Assembly: GCF_036503815.1 (NCBI RefSeq)
Contig: NZ_AP027764.1
Location: 4,278,001 to 4,342,000, forward strand
Reading direction: 5' to 3'
DNA: 64,000 nt
DNA from: Escherichia coli
GTDB lineage: Bacteria; Pseudomonadota; Gammaproteobacteria; Enterobacterales; Enterobacteriaceae
Numbering within the stretch: the first letter of the stretch is position 1; each line of letters opens with the position of its first letter. Both the position numbers and the translations under genes were made by a program. This document shows positions 45,169 to 55,700 of the stretch, piece after piece. Below the pieces are notes generated by a model. It made no database searches. It was not told the DNA's origin and saw nothing but the letters and a program-made list of their open reading frames with translations.

Positions 45169-45717
45169 TTATTGATACTGAACCTTGAAGGTCGCATCCG
45201 CATTAGCAGCACCTGGGGTTGCGGCACCGGTTGCAAAATAACGCGCCTGGAACGGAATGGTGTTAGTACCGTTATTCAGGGTTGTTTCTGCACTAAATGT
45301 CGCACCGTCCAGCGCCAGAGCCGCACCGGTTCTGTCCAGAATTTGCACACCAACATTTGTTGCGCTACCTGCAGCAGAACTCTGCAGAGCCAGTACATCA
45401 GTATGCGTAGCATCAATTGCCGTACCTAAGAAGGCAACAGCGGCTTTTGTAGCAACAGTGGTATCGCAATCATTCAGCTGAATGTTAAAACCAACGGCAG
45501 AGCTGGTTGCTCCAACCTGCTTCAGGCTAGCGGTACGAACCTGTCCTAACTGAACGGTTTGATCAACAGAGCCTGCATCAACTGCGCAAGCGGCGTTAAC
45601 AACTTCCCCTTTGAAGTGAACGGTCCCACCATTTACCGTCGTAGTATCGGCCAGAGCCGCTGCGGAACTGAGGGACAGAGCCGACAGAACAACGATTGCC
45701 AGAGTTTTAATTTTCAT
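45169..45717 (-). CDS. fimA: FimA, type 1 major pilin
   Basis: The 182-residue rod subunit. Signal peptide MKIKTLAIVVLSALSLSSAA then LA; mature DTTTVNGGTVHFKGEVVNAACAV, with the second cysteine at QLNDCDTT and the pilin end TFKVQYQ. The frame continues 50 codons upstream through the right inverted repeat, but the ATG at 45717 after AAAGGAAAGC gives the true start. Several surface residues differ from K-12 (for example TASLKQVGATSS), as expected for an antigenically variable pilin. Its promoter is inside the invertible element and points away in this assembly. Confidence 0.95.
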   Translation of the reverse strand: MKIKTLAIVVLSALSLSSAAALADTTTVNGGTVHFKGEVVNAACAVDAGSVDQTVQLGQVRTASLKQVGATSSAVGFNIQLNDCDTTVATKAAVAFLGTAIDATHTDVLALQSSAAGSATNVGVQILDRTGAALALDGATFSAETTLNNGTNTIPFQARYFATGAATPGAANADATFKVQYQ

Positions 45718-46054
45718 GCTGCTTTCCTTTAAAAAAACTGTTTCTAAATCGACATGGGCAGTCGTTCTGTACACTTTGTTTTGAAACGAATTGGACTGCC
45801 AACACTGCACAGTTCTTCCCCAAAAGATGAAACATTTGGGGCCATTTTGACTCATAGAGGAAAGCATTACGCACGAACTTTCTTAGTTTATTATTTGGAT
45901 TTATATTCTATTAATACATTATTTTATAGATTTTTATATTGAACGCGGTGGTTTTTGGAGAGATGAATGAGGAAGTTGCTTCGAGACACAAAAACGTTAG
46001 CTTTACCTATAGCGGAGGTTATGTGAAATTAATTTATAAGAGAAACAATTTACA

Positions 46055-46067
46055 TATCAAACAGTTA
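46055..46067 (+). promoter_or_regulatory. IHF site inside fimS
   Basis: TATCAAACAGTTA is a perfect match to the IHF consensus WATCAANNNNTTR. IHF and Lrp bend the element during inversion. Confidence 0.75.
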
Positions 46068-46100
46068 GTTGCTTTATGTCGTTTTTTTATATTTTTATGC

Positions 46101-46130
46101 TTGAGAACAAATACAAAACTTTTTTATGAT
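46101..46130 (+). promoter_or_regulatory. fimA promoter inside fimS, pointing toward fimE
   Basis: The -35 TTGAGA (46101-46106) and -10 TATGAT (46125-46130) with an 18-base spacer read on the plus strand. fimA lies on the minus strand to the left, so this promoter reads out of the element as antisense across fimE. Confidence 0.85.
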
Positions 46131-46196
46131 ATGGACAGTTTGGCCCCAATTGTCTTATATTCCTTTATCTTTTCATATTATTATCAATAAGTTACA

Positions 46197-46793
46197 TCAG
46201 GCATCTTCTCTTTTTAATTTTTCGTTTATGAGATTATTTCTTTCCCATAATCCGGCAAAACGTGCAGCATTACTGGCGGTATAACGCACAGTATGGCGAA
46301 TATTTCGATGCCCGAGGTAATCCTGAATTAAACGGGTATCTGCACCACGCTCCGCCAGTTCATAACCGCAAGCATGCCTTAACATATGAGGATGAGTCTG
46401 CGTCACGGTTCCAGCTTCAATACCGGCATCGCGAATAATGCGATAGGCCTGCTGGCGAGAAAGTCGACTCCCGCGGCGAGAAATAAATATGGCGTCGGTC
46501 TGGTCAGCGCCTTTCCAGTTAATACGTTCCTGGGTCCAGCGCTCCACAGCTTCACGCTCATCAAAACGTAACGGGTGAACGGTAGAAAATCCGTTCTTCA
46601 GTCGGCGAATATTTATTCGACCTTCGTTAAGGTCAAGATCCTGATAATGCAGATCAAGCAGTTCACTAATACGCATCCCATGCCGATATGCCAACAAAAT
46701 TAGGCAATAATCTCTGGCTCCCGTTGCCCCGTAACAAACCGCCTGCATCATGTCCTGCACTTCTTTACCGGTAAGATAACGACGTTTACTCAC
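46197..46793 (-). CDS. fimE: FimE, tyrosine recombinase (ON-to-OFF biased)
   Basis: A 198-residue tyrosine recombinase that inverts fimS mainly from ON to OFF. The five catalytic residues are present: R41 (GMRISELL), H136 and R139 (HPHMLRHACG), H162 (YLGHRNI) and the nucleophile Y171 (VRYTASN). It ends 47 bases from the nearest fimS repeat. Its transcription, like that of fimA, is affected by switch orientation. The 477-base region upstream (46794-47270) is AT-rich and contains no gene that I can see. Confidence 0.95.
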   Translation of the reverse strand: MSKRRYLTGKEVQDMMQAVCYGATGARDYCLILLAYRHGMRISELLDLHYQDLDLNEGRINIRRLKNGFSTVHPLRFDEREAVERWTQERINWKGADQTDAIFISRRGSRLSRQQAYRIIRDAGIEAGTVTQTHPHMLRHACGYELAERGADTRLIQDYLGHRNIRHTVRYTASNAARFAGLWERNNLINEKLKREDA

Positions 46794-47270
46794 AATAGTA
46801 GTACTCCTGACTGAGATATATTTGAATGAATACCTATAGGAAACCTCAATCGGTTAAAATTAGCCCAATAGATAAAAAGATAACCACACAGGAAGTTATG
46901 TGGCTATCAGTCAATTACATTAAATATCATACAAAAATAAAATATCACTGATGTGACAACATCTATTTTCATTGATTTGATTCAATATAACAATAGATTG
47001 CAGCGGATTAACTTCCAGTTGCTTAAAAAATAAAGAAAAAAGTGCAGAAACAGGAGAACTTGAGTGATGTGTAAATTTATGAATGATTTTGTTTATTTAT
47101 TTTGAAGAACACAAACCATTGTATTTTGTATGGATATGGTTAACTTAATGTTTATTATGATAATTAAGAATCACACTTACAATAACATCAATTAATAAAT
47201 GGCTAATCATTTTTGATATATCGTAAGAATAATGTATTTTTTAACACCATCCCTGGTATCTCATCTATCT

Positions 47271-47872
47271 CTATAAAACTGCGTGATGCTGTCGTCCTCT
47301 GGCTCTATCCCAGATGCCGTAAAAACGCCCTGCATTGCTGGCGGTATACCAGACAGTATGACGAATATTGCGATGTCCAAGATAATCCTGGATAAGTCGT
47401 GTATCTATTCCCATATTCGCCAAAGCAAAACCACACGAATGGCGTAACATATGCGGATGAATCTCCAGTGATAACCCAGCATTACCACCAGAAGTCGAGA
47501 TAATATGGTAAAACTGTTGCCGAGAAAGCGGGTTCCCTTACGTGATAAAAATACCCACTCGCTCTCAGCATGCGGATACGAAGTACGGATACTCAACCAG
47601 TTTTTTAAAGCCTGAACTTCTTTGTTCAATAGCGGGTGCGTTGTTGAAAAGCCTTTTTTTAATCGATGGATATAGATACACTTTGCCTTAAGATCAATAT
47701 CCGAAATCCTCAATCGGCAAATTTCACTCGCCCGGAAACCATGAATAAAACAAAGCAAAGTCAGACAATAATTACGTGCTGCATGAGGCCCGGTATTTGC
47801 TGCTTTAAGGAGTGACTCGATTTCACTATGGGTAAGGAAGTTCCTTTTTTTGTTATCAGCCTTATTCTTCAT
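47271..47872 (-). pseudogene. fimB: fimB, frameshifted tyrosine recombinase
   Basis: FimB inverts fimS in both directions and is the main OFF-to-ON recombinase. The first 112 or so residues follow K-12 FimB (MKNKADNKKRNFLTHSEIE ... SEWVFLSRKG). The frame then changes to TRFLGNSFTILSRL and stops at 47405 after 155 codons. In the next frame the missing part continues unbroken (NPLSRQQFYHIISTSGG ... HPHMLRHSCG ... YLGHRNIRHTVWYTASN ... HAVL) to a TAG at 47271. The whole region is 602 bases, exactly one base short of a 200-codon gene plus stop. The loss is in the AAGGGAA run at about 47535-47540. H141, R144, H167 and Y176 are lost, so the product cannot be catalytic. Confidence 0.93.
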
Positions 47873-49301
47873 CGTTTTCCCTTATAATTACAGACGCGCA
47901 CTAGCTGTGCTGGGTTAGCAATAATCCAACATTTTAATCCTGATTATGTTTATAAAAGCGAACGTTTGCTTAATAACTAACGTAAGTGGACCAGTTCTTC
48001 TGAGCGAACTTAAATGGAGTAGCGATAGTTACTTATAATAACTTTGCCATACAAACGCCATGCTCTTGCATGCTATGTACCTTTATATATTTATCAATCT
48101 GATACGAATATAATAATAACCCTCATCATTAATGCAACTAATCTTATCTATATATCATGTGATATGTTCTGTAACAAGTAAAATCAACATAAAAAATTCA
48201 GCAAAATTTAATATTCGTTCAACTAGCCGTCTCACATATGACATTATTAGTCAACTCCATTTGCCACAAAATGGCTATTTCATGGAACACAGTAATTTCT
48301 TAGTGGCTATTATCAAGCTAATTCTTAGGTCCCTAGCGATTATTCCTGGCTGGTTCGTCAGTTTAGGTCATGAGATTGCTACATTCCTTTTTATCCTGGA
48401 GATATGGGGGAACGCAGGCGACGCTTTTTCATCTACATTCATTGGTAAATATGGCTTTGGTCAATACGTCTTAAACCTTCTTCAATCACAGCTATTCGCC
48501 GGGCGATACGGCAAACAAACTAAGTGAAGCATCATCCTGAAAACACCAATGCGTACTGAACATCAACAAGCCTCTCCTGATCGACTTCAGAACTGACCAG
48601 TTACAAGCCACAAATCAGGAAACATATTTCATGATGAGAATTATGATCAGCCTGATGGCGGGTAAACACTTATTTTCACCACGCTCACTGAGTTAGCCAG
48701 CAAAGCTCCCCTTGTTTAGAGTGCAAATAAATAACATACAAAACAAATAGTTAATCAAATATCTTTGATTTGTGAAGGCCATCGTAAGTGTTCGTCTGAC
48801 TTCAAATGGCATCTTCTTCATAGAAAAATATAGACATATTTTGTGACGCGAATTGCAAATCTGGTTTTGTTATATGGATTGAGTGATTTTTGATCTGGTA
48901 TAACAGGTATAAAGATGTACCGCAGTAGTCAATGAGACTGAGCATCTCGCAATCTATGACAAACATCACTTCAGTCTGAAAGGAATATGAAAATGAGATC
49001 AACAGACACTCTATTTTATGACTCTGGGTAAAATGGATTGAGTAAGTGATATAGCTTACGAACATTCAAATCAATCAAACATCAGAAGAGATTTTATACT
49101 CAGGTATTTAATCTGGATCTCTGTTTATTTAAATAATGTGGAAAGAGATTTTTCACAGGAGACATTATACAAAAAATATAAAATACAGCTATCGGTTGCC
49201 AAAGACACTATAAGCCTGGCAAAAAATATTACACAACATAAATACTAATTGTTTATGCGGGCTTTGTATTGCTTTCTGTATCCTACAAATGAGTGAAATT
49301 T
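47873..49301. other. Long fimB-nanC regulatory intergenic region
   Basis: About 1.4 kb without a convincing gene, the same length as in K-12, where NanR and NagC bind far upstream of fimB to connect fimbriation with sialic acid and amino sugars. It is AT-rich. A 131-codon frame at 48132-48527 has no ribosome site and no recognisable family. The clearest element is the NanR-type repeat near 48900. Confidence 0.7.
48896..48914 (+). promoter_or_regulatory. NanR operator (GGTATA direct repeat)
   Basis: TGGTATAACAGGTATAAAG contains two GGTATA units separated by ACA, the NanR operator pattern. It lies about 390 bases before the nanC start and 1.0 kb before fimB. In K-12 NanR bound here both represses nanC and activates fimB expression, relieved by N-acetylneuraminate. 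Confidence 0.85.
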
Positions 49302-50018
49302 ATGAAAAAGGCTAAAATACTTTCTGGCGTATTATTACTGTGCTTTTCGTCACCATTAATTTCTCAGGCTGCAACACTAGACGTACGTGGTGGATATCGT
49401 AGTGGAAGCCACGCCTATGAGACTCGACTCAAAGTCAGTGAGGGATGGCAAAATGGATGGTGGGCAAGTATGGAAAGTAATACCTGGAATACCATTCATG
49501 ATAATAAAAAGGAAAATGCCGCACTCAATGATGTTCAGGTTGAAGTTAATTACGCGATTAAACTTGATGATCAATGGACGGTGCGCCCGGGAATGTTAAC
49601 GCATTTTAGCAGTAACGGCACACGCTACGGACCCTACGTAAAATTGTCCTGGGACGCGACAAAAGATCTTAATTTTGGCATTCGCTATCGTTACGACTGG
49701 AAAGCTTACCGACAACAAGACTTATCCGGTGATATGTCTCGTGATAACGTTCATCGTTGGGATGGATATGTCACTTACCATATTAATAGTGATTTCACCT
49801 TCGCATGGCAAACGACGCTATACAGCAAACAGAACGATTATCGCTATGCAAACCACAAGAAATGGGCGACGGAAAATGCATTTGTTCTACAATACCATAT
49901 GACGCCCGATATTACGCCATACATAGAATATGACTACCTTGACCGTCAGGGTGTTTATAACGGCAGAGATAATTTATCGGAAAACAGTTATCGCATTGGT
50001 GTGTCATTTAAACTGTAG
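49302..50018 (+). CDS. nanC: NanC, outer-membrane N-acetylneuraminate porin
   Basis: A 238-residue KdgM-family 12-stranded porin that lets sialic acid through the outer membrane. Signal peptide to LISQA, mature ATLDVRGGYRSGSHAYETRLKV with alternating aromatic beta strands, and the terminal strand YRIGVSFKL with an aromatic near the end. The sequence is essentially identical to K-12. The ATG at 49302 is used; an in-frame ATG at 49293 adds three residues. It leads nanC-nanM-nanS. Confidence 0.95.
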   Translation: MKKAKILSGVLLLCFSSPLISQAATLDVRGGYRSGSHAYETRLKVSEGWQNGWWASMESNTWNTIHDNKKENAALNDVQVEVNYAIKLDDQWTVRPGMLTHFSSNGTRYGPYVKLSWDATKDLNFGIRYRYDWKAYRQQDLSGDMSRDNVHRWDGYVTYHINSDFTFAWQTTLYSKQNDYRYANHKKWATENAFVLQYHMTPDITPYIEYDYLDRQGVYNGRDNLSENSYRIGVSFKL

Positions 50019-50037
50019 TAGACAGGAGACAGTCACA

Positions 50038-51144
50038 ATGAATAAAACAATAACGGCGCTTGCTATCATGATGGCTTCATTTGCCGCAAACGCGTCTGTA
50101 TTACCGCAAACTCCTGTGCCTTTTAAAAGTGGTACCGGAGCAATTGATAACGACACTGTCTACATTGGTTTAGGTAGCGCAGGTACGGCATGGTACAAGC
50201 TGGATACACAGGCCAAAGATAAAAAATGGATAGCGTTAGCTGCATTCCCTGGTGGGGCGAGAGATCAAGCAACCTCTGCATTTATTGATGGCAATCTGTA
50301 TGTGTTTGGCGGCATTGGCAAAAACAGCGAGGGCTTGACTCAGGTATTTAATGACGTACACAAATACAACCCCAAAACCAATAGCTGGGTTAAATTGATG
50401 TCGCACGCGCCGATGGGCATGGCGGGTCATGTGACTTTTGTACACAACGGCAAGGCTTATGTTACTGGCGGTGTTAACCAAAATATCTTTAATGGCTATT
50501 TTGAAGATCTCAACGAAGCTGGAAAAGATTCAACCGCTATAGAGAAAATCAACGCCCACTATTTTGACAAAAAAGCAGAGGATTATTTCTTCAATAAGTT
50601 TCTGTTGTCTTTTGATCCCTCTACACAGCAATGGAGTTACGCTGGCGAATCTCCCTGGTACGGGACGGCTGGTGCAGCGGTTGTGAATAAAGGTGATAAA
50701 ACCTGGCTTATTAATGGTGAAGCCAAACCAGGACTACGAACGGATGCCGTATTTGAACTTGATTTCACCGGTAATAATTTAAAATGGAATAAACTTGCTC
50801 CCGTCTCATCACCAGATGGCGTCGCTGGCGGTTTTGCGGGGATAAGCAATGACTCACTTATATTTGCCGGGGGGGCCGGATTCAAGGGGTCGCGGGAAAA
50901 TTATCAGAACGGTAAGAACTATGCGCATGAAGGCCTGAAAAAATCATATAGCGCTGATATTCATCTTTGGCATAACGGGAAATGGGATAAATCGGGCGAA
51001 TTATCGCAAGGTCGGGCCTACGGAGTATCATTGCCCTGGAATAATAGTCTATTGATTATTGGCGGTGAAACTGCAGGCGGCAAAGCGGTAACGGATTCAG
51101 TATTGATCTCTGTGAAGGATAATAAAGTCACAGTGCAAAACTAA
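50038..51144 (+). CDS. nanM: NanM, periplasmic N-acetylneuraminate epimerase (mutarotase)
   Basis: A 368-residue periplasmic Kelch beta-propeller that converts alpha- to beta-N-acetylneuraminate for faster uptake. Signal peptide MNKTITALAIMMASFAANA, then Kelch repeats such as GNLYVFGGIGKN, GKAYVTGGVNQN, LIFAGGAGFKG and LLIIGGETAGG. The frame is open upstream through the nanC end; the ATG at 50038 after GGAGA is the K-12 start. It lies 19 bases after nanC. Confidence 0.96.
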   Translation: MNKTITALAIMMASFAANASVLPQTPVPFKSGTGAIDNDTVYIGLGSAGTAWYKLDTQAKDKKWIALAAFPGGARDQATSAFIDGNLYVFGGIGKNSEGLTQVFNDVHKYNPKTNSWVKLMSHAPMGMAGHVTFVHNGKAYVTGGVNQNIFNGYFEDLNEAGKDSTAIEKINAHYFDKKAEDYFFNKFLLSFDPSTQQWSYAGESPWYGTAGAAVVNKGDKTWLINGEAKPGLRTDAVFELDFTGNNLKWNKLAPVSSPDGVAGGFAGISNDSLIFAGGAGFKGSRENYQNGKNYAHEGLKKSYSADIHLWHNGKWDKSGELSQGRAYGVSLPWNNSLLIIGGETAGGKAVTDSVLISVKDNKVTVQN

Positions 51145-51208
51145 CGCTTCAGGGCCCCAGTAAAGGGGCTCTGCTATCAATTTGCCATTTCAATTACGCG
51201 AAAATTAT

Positions 51209-52189
51209 ATGAACGCAATAATATCGCCCGATTATTACTATGTTCTTACCGTTGCCGGTCAGTCTAATGCCATGGCGTATGGCGAAGGACTGCCATTACC
51301 GGACAGGGAAGATGCGCCTCATCCCAGAATTAAACAATTAGCGAGATTCGCGCATACGCATCCCGGAGGCCCCTCATGTCACTTTAACGACATTATTCCA
51401 CTGACTCACTGCCCACACGATGTTCAGGATATGCAGGGTTATCACCATCCTCTGGCAACGAATCATCAAACACAGTACGGCACCGTTGGCCAGGCACTGC
51501 ATATTGCACGGAAATTACTGCCCTTTATTCCTGATAAAGCGGGGGTTCTCATCGTTCCATGTTGCCGTGGCGGATCGGCTTTTACCGCGGGCAGCGAAGG
51601 GACATATTCAGAACGGCACGGAGCCAGCCATGATGCTTGTCGTTGGGGAACGGATACTCCGCTATACCAGGATTTAGTCAGCAGAACGCGAGCCGCACTG
51701 GCAAAAAATCCGCAGAACAAATTCCTCGGCGTATGCTGGATGCAAGGCGAATTTGACTTAATGGCCAGTGACTACGCGTCACACCCTCAACACTTTAATC
51801 ATATGGTTAAAGCCTTTCGTAGGGATCTAAAACAATACCATTCTCAGCTTAATAAAATTACTGACGCGCCGTGGTTTTGCGGCGATACCACCTGGTACTG
51901 GAAAGAAAATTTCCCTCATGCGTATGAAGCTATTTATGGCAATTATCAAAATAATGTTTTAGCCAATATTATTTTCGTCGACTTCCAGCAACAAGGTGCA
52001 AGAGGACTGACGAACGCGCCTGATGAAGATCCGGACGATTTAAGCACGGGATATTTCGGTTCAGCGTACCGGTCAGCGGAGAACTGGACGACGTCACTGC
52101 GAAGCAGTCATTTCAGCGCGGCAGCCCGTCGGGGGATTATTTCTGACAGGTTTGTAGAAGCAATTTTGCAGTTTTGGCGCGAAAGGTGA
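51209..52189 (+). CDS. nanS: NanS, N-acetyl-9-O-acetylneuraminate esterase
   Basis: A 326-residue SGNH/DUF303-type esterase that removes the 9-O-acetyl group from sialic acids, so that acetylated mucin sialic acid can be used. The catalytic serine is in VAGQSNAMAYGEG (about residue 19), further SGNH-like blocks are PCCRGGSAFT and VCWMQGEFD, and the catalytic His is in SSHFSAAARRG (about 301). The ATG at 51209 gives the K-12 length. A small GCCCC/GGGGC hairpin (51154-51169) between nanM and nanS may moderate read-through. Confidence 0.95.
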   Translation: MNAIISPDYYYVLTVAGQSNAMAYGEGLPLPDREDAPHPRIKQLARFAHTHPGGPSCHFNDIIPLTHCPHDVQDMQGYHHPLATNHQTQYGTVGQALHIARKLLPFIPDKAGVLIVPCCRGGSAFTAGSEGTYSERHGASHDACRWGTDTPLYQDLVSRTRAALAKNPQNKFLGVCWMQGEFDLMASDYASHPQHFNHMVKAFRRDLKQYHSQLNKITDAPWFCGDTTWYWKENFPHAYEAIYGNYQNNVLANIIFVDFQQQGARGLTNAPDEDPDDLSTGYFGSAYRSAENWTTSLRSSHFSAAARRGIISDRFVEAILQFWRER

Positions 52190-52771
52190 GCGGGGAGTTT
52201 ATTCATGGGGGATGTCCTTGTCCGTTCCCAAAACAGGCAACAAAAAACAAATGAGATCAAGGTAATATCTCTTCACTTGCAGGCTCGAACAGCAGGCAAT
52301 TGCCAATATAATAATCTGGCACAAGGGTGAAAAACGCGCACCGCATAAACCGTTGTTATTGCTTACAGATTAGCCGGATGCCTTAATAGACATCCGCGCC
52401 TTTTCGATTATGGCTCGGAAATCTACGAACCTCTGCACAGTTTACTGGAACGTTTTGGTCCACAGCGTTCACAGTACCGACCTGATATGCCGTTCTGGCG
52501 ATTATAAGGCGACGGATTCTGGCAAATAGACGATGATAATATGCTTAATGATGTTCAAAGAAATTAGGCCATCATTATATTATTGCTTGCATTTTCTTTC
52601 ATTCCCAAAAGCACCCGCCATTAATCCCAGGCGCATTATGCAAAGGAAAATGATTAGGTAAACAATAAGATTTATAATCAGGAAAGGCGACTCGCAATAA
52701 AACGCAAAGTCGCCTTAACATTGGTAAAATATGCCCTTTACTACTCCTGTATCATGAACGGCTCATCACAT
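52190..52771. other. Degenerate left margin of the leuX island
   Basis: Besides the restriction-enzyme remnant above I see no complete gene. The stretch 52570-52770 is AT-rich and holds no recognisable element. It marks the change from core (nanS) to island DNA. Confidence 0.55.
52317..52567 (+). pseudogene. Remnant of a sulfur-binding-domain HNH (ScoMcrA-like) restriction enzyme
   Basis: Translating the region between nanS and the helicase gene gives two out-of-frame pieces of one family. The first, WHKGEKRAPHKPLLLL (from 52317), is followed after a frame change of two by RLFDYGSEIYEPLHSLLERF (from 52397), then GPQRSQYRPDMPFWRL, a stop, and GDGFWQID. The order HKPLLLL ... LLERFGP ... PFWRL-x-GDGFW is the N-terminal sulfur-binding domain of phosphorothioate-DNA-dependent HNH enzymes as I know it. 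The HNH domain itself is absent. It is a decayed fragment with at least one frameshift and one stop, and marks earlier restriction genes at this island edge. Confidence 0.6.
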
Positions 52772-55700
52772 TTAAAGCTGACGTTGATCCAGACTGCTAT
52801 ATATTGCCTTTATTTCATTTTTTACGCTTTCGCCACGGTACACCAAAGACGTATCGTATCGTTGATACTTATCTTCCCGTGCAGCACTGAACCAGTTAAA
52901 AGATCCGACACACAGCAGTTCTTCATCCTCAATCACAATTTTGCTGTGGACACGATTAACCAATTTCGTAGCGATACCCATCTTATTGAGCTTTTCAACA
53001 GCATCATTCAGCAGATTTTTTTTCTCCTGACGCTTATCATCATCGACATGCGCTATATTGCAGTTTTTATCCGTCACCACAGTAATATCAATGCCCCGGG
53101 AACGGGCCAAAGCCATTGATGCCAGAAATCCCGTTTGCTCCATTTTTTGCCAGGATAACCAAGGGGAAATAATCGTTATTTTCTTTTGAGCTCCGGCAAG
53201 AGTCTTGTTCAAAAATTCATCATGCTGCTCCACGCCATGCAGCGTTGAAATTTGTGTATGTGCGGAAATTAAATCCTGTCGTTTATGAAACTCAAATTGC
53301 AACGCATTATTATCTGAAGAAAAGAGATATTTTGCCAATAACCCTCGCGGCGAAAATGCGGGCTGCATCTCGATAAGGTCCATATCGCCAAATACCAGAA
53401 AACTATCTTTAGCGCGTGAGACAGCAACATTGAGGATACTGCTGTTGCTATCAAGAAACCTGCCATCTTCATGTTTTGAGTAGACTGGAGAAAAGAGAAC
53501 AATCGCCCTTTCCGCCCCCTGCAAGGAGTGCACAGTCCCCACTGTCAGTGAACCCTCCTCGTCTTTGCCATTAATTTCCAGCTTACGCAATGACGTTTTG
53601 ATAGCATTAACCTGCGCCGAAAATGGCGTCACAACACCAACAACTTTGTACAGTGGTTCCCCGTAATGGCGCTCTATATCATCCTTATGTGCCACCAGCC
53701 ATGCTGCTATTGTTTCAGCTTCAAGAGGGTTATAACGGCTCCCCCCATTTGGCTTCATGCCTCTACCATCAATATGTAAATATCCCATTGCGGGGAAAAT
53801 CGTCCCTTTTTCCATCCCTCTTTTAGGCTGCAACTTACCGTGATAGCAAAGTGAGTTACAGTAGCCGATGATGTTATTGAAACAGCGACGATGCTCATAC
53901 AGATACATTCCGCGCTCGAACTTGGGATCATACTGGTAGTGAGAGTTAAACTGGGCTACCTGCATTACGCTGCCAGATGCTGCACTTTTTCCAGACCCAC
54001 ACACGTGAGTATATGTATTTATTAACTCTTCCTGAGTGCCACCAGAAATAATATTCTCCTCAAGCATATTGCCCATATCAGTGACGGGTAGACAATTCCA
54101 GATTGGAGCTATTTGCTCCGTATCGCCAATCACCAGCGCTTTCTTCGCCAATGCAAAGGAAGCTGCAGCAACCTCCGGGAGTACCTGCCCGGCTTCATCG
54201 ACAATCAGTAAATCAGCAAAGTTATATAAATAATTATTATCCGATGTTCTATCGCCACCAAAAGATTTTCTTCTGTTCATATGGTAAGGCAACATGTAGC
54301 AGGTCATCACCACACAAGGAGTAAGTTTCATTCTTCTTAGCCAACGAGCCTCGGCGATAGTTATCCCGGTAATTCCTTTTTCTTTTTGCAAATTATCTAT
54401 AGCTGCCATATCAATCAGCCAACGCCCCTCCCAATAATGGGTCGCTACCAAGAACGCTGGAAAACGAATCTGAGTATCGGCAAGTTCATCCGCTCCTGAA
54501 AGATTCAATTCATCGTCACCTCTGTAACCCAAAGCATAAGTCAACTCACGCCATTGTTTTGCAGCTTCTATTTCGCGTCGGGCTATATCCTTCGCATAGT
54601 TGATGTTCTGTTGGCACTCATCCTGCTCCTTTTGCGTTTTAGCAATCAAACTATCAATAAATTCATCAATATCTTCGGGATAATTTCCCTGGAACGATGT
54701 CATTCTTGTGCCAAACGTAGAGTCCAGGAAGAGGTTAATCTGGTAATGGCGTTTAGTACGAACAGCAGGAAGCCATGACAAAACCGCATACACTAGCGAC
54801 TCATCAGCACGGTATTGCTGCCACTGCTTTTTACCTCTGGTTAAAAGTGAAATTTCATTGCCAATATTGAGAAGACGTGTGTTTTCGTCCTGAAGATACT
54901 GGTCGAGATTCTCACTGATGGCTCGCTGTTCATGGCGGATATCATTAAGCCTGCGCCATGCGGGTTCGATTTGCTGAAGTTGAATAAAATGTGAAGTTAA
55001 ACGTTCATGCAAAAGCGTCACTACATGCTCTGGTGAATTGCACTCTCCAGCTCCAAACGCCACCTCCGCTTTTTCAAGGTAAAATGCCCGGGCTTTTTCC
55101 AGATATTCCTGGGATTCAACGTGGTTAAAAAAATCTTCAGTCTGGTATTTCTTCGCAGCCTCAACCTGACGGCTTTTAGACGGAAAATAAGCGCCATAGC
55201 TTATTACCTCCGGCAACCAACGACCAGCCATTACGCCAAAACCAGTAGAGAAATCTTTTCCAAAGGCTTCAATAATATTGGTGACGGCCTGATTGTTAGT
55301 TGATGTGGCAATAATTACAGGAGGTTCAGCTTGATTAAGTGCGGCTCTAGTCCATTCGGTGGCGATAATAGAAAGCACCAGCGTAGTTTTACCCGTTCCC
55401 GGAGGACCGTTAACAGCGAGCATATCCCCCTGCTGTTGAGTCAGATAATGGCTCAGGGCATCGCGCTGCGCCACTGCCAGCGGAAACTTATCGCCGGAAT
55501 GCCCCAGACGTTCGCAGAACATAGCATTCTTAGCGAGAAGTGGCTCTAGTGGAACCATTTCATTTGAGGCAAAACGCGTTAATAGAGGAACCTTAACCTG
55601 GCTCATCAGCAGATGGTCATACAAAGGCAGGATATGAACACTGGCCCCTACATGCTGGCTAGCTTTAACAATATAACCGTATCCAGCCCGTTCGTATGGC

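Larger units (their letters stand above)
45836..46149. mobile_element. fimS: fimS invertible promoter element, phase OFF orientation
   Basis: The 9-base inverted repeats TTGGGGCCA (45836-45844) and TGGCCCCAA (46141-46149) bound exactly 314 bp, the canonical fimS length. Site-specific inversion by FimB or FimE moves the fimA promoter. The promoter-bearing end (GATATGGACAGTTTGGCCCC) is next to fimE, and the opposite end (GAGTCAAAATGGCCCC on the minus strand) is next to fimA. fimA transcription is therefore OFF in the sequenced state. Confidence 0.95.

Noticed and set aside
48132..48527. 131-codon frame in the fimB-nanC region
   Set aside because: No ribosome binding site, no family resemblance, and the region has the same length as the known regulatory intergenic region of K-12. 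A short internal version from the ATG near 48282 looks membrane-like, but the support is too weak.
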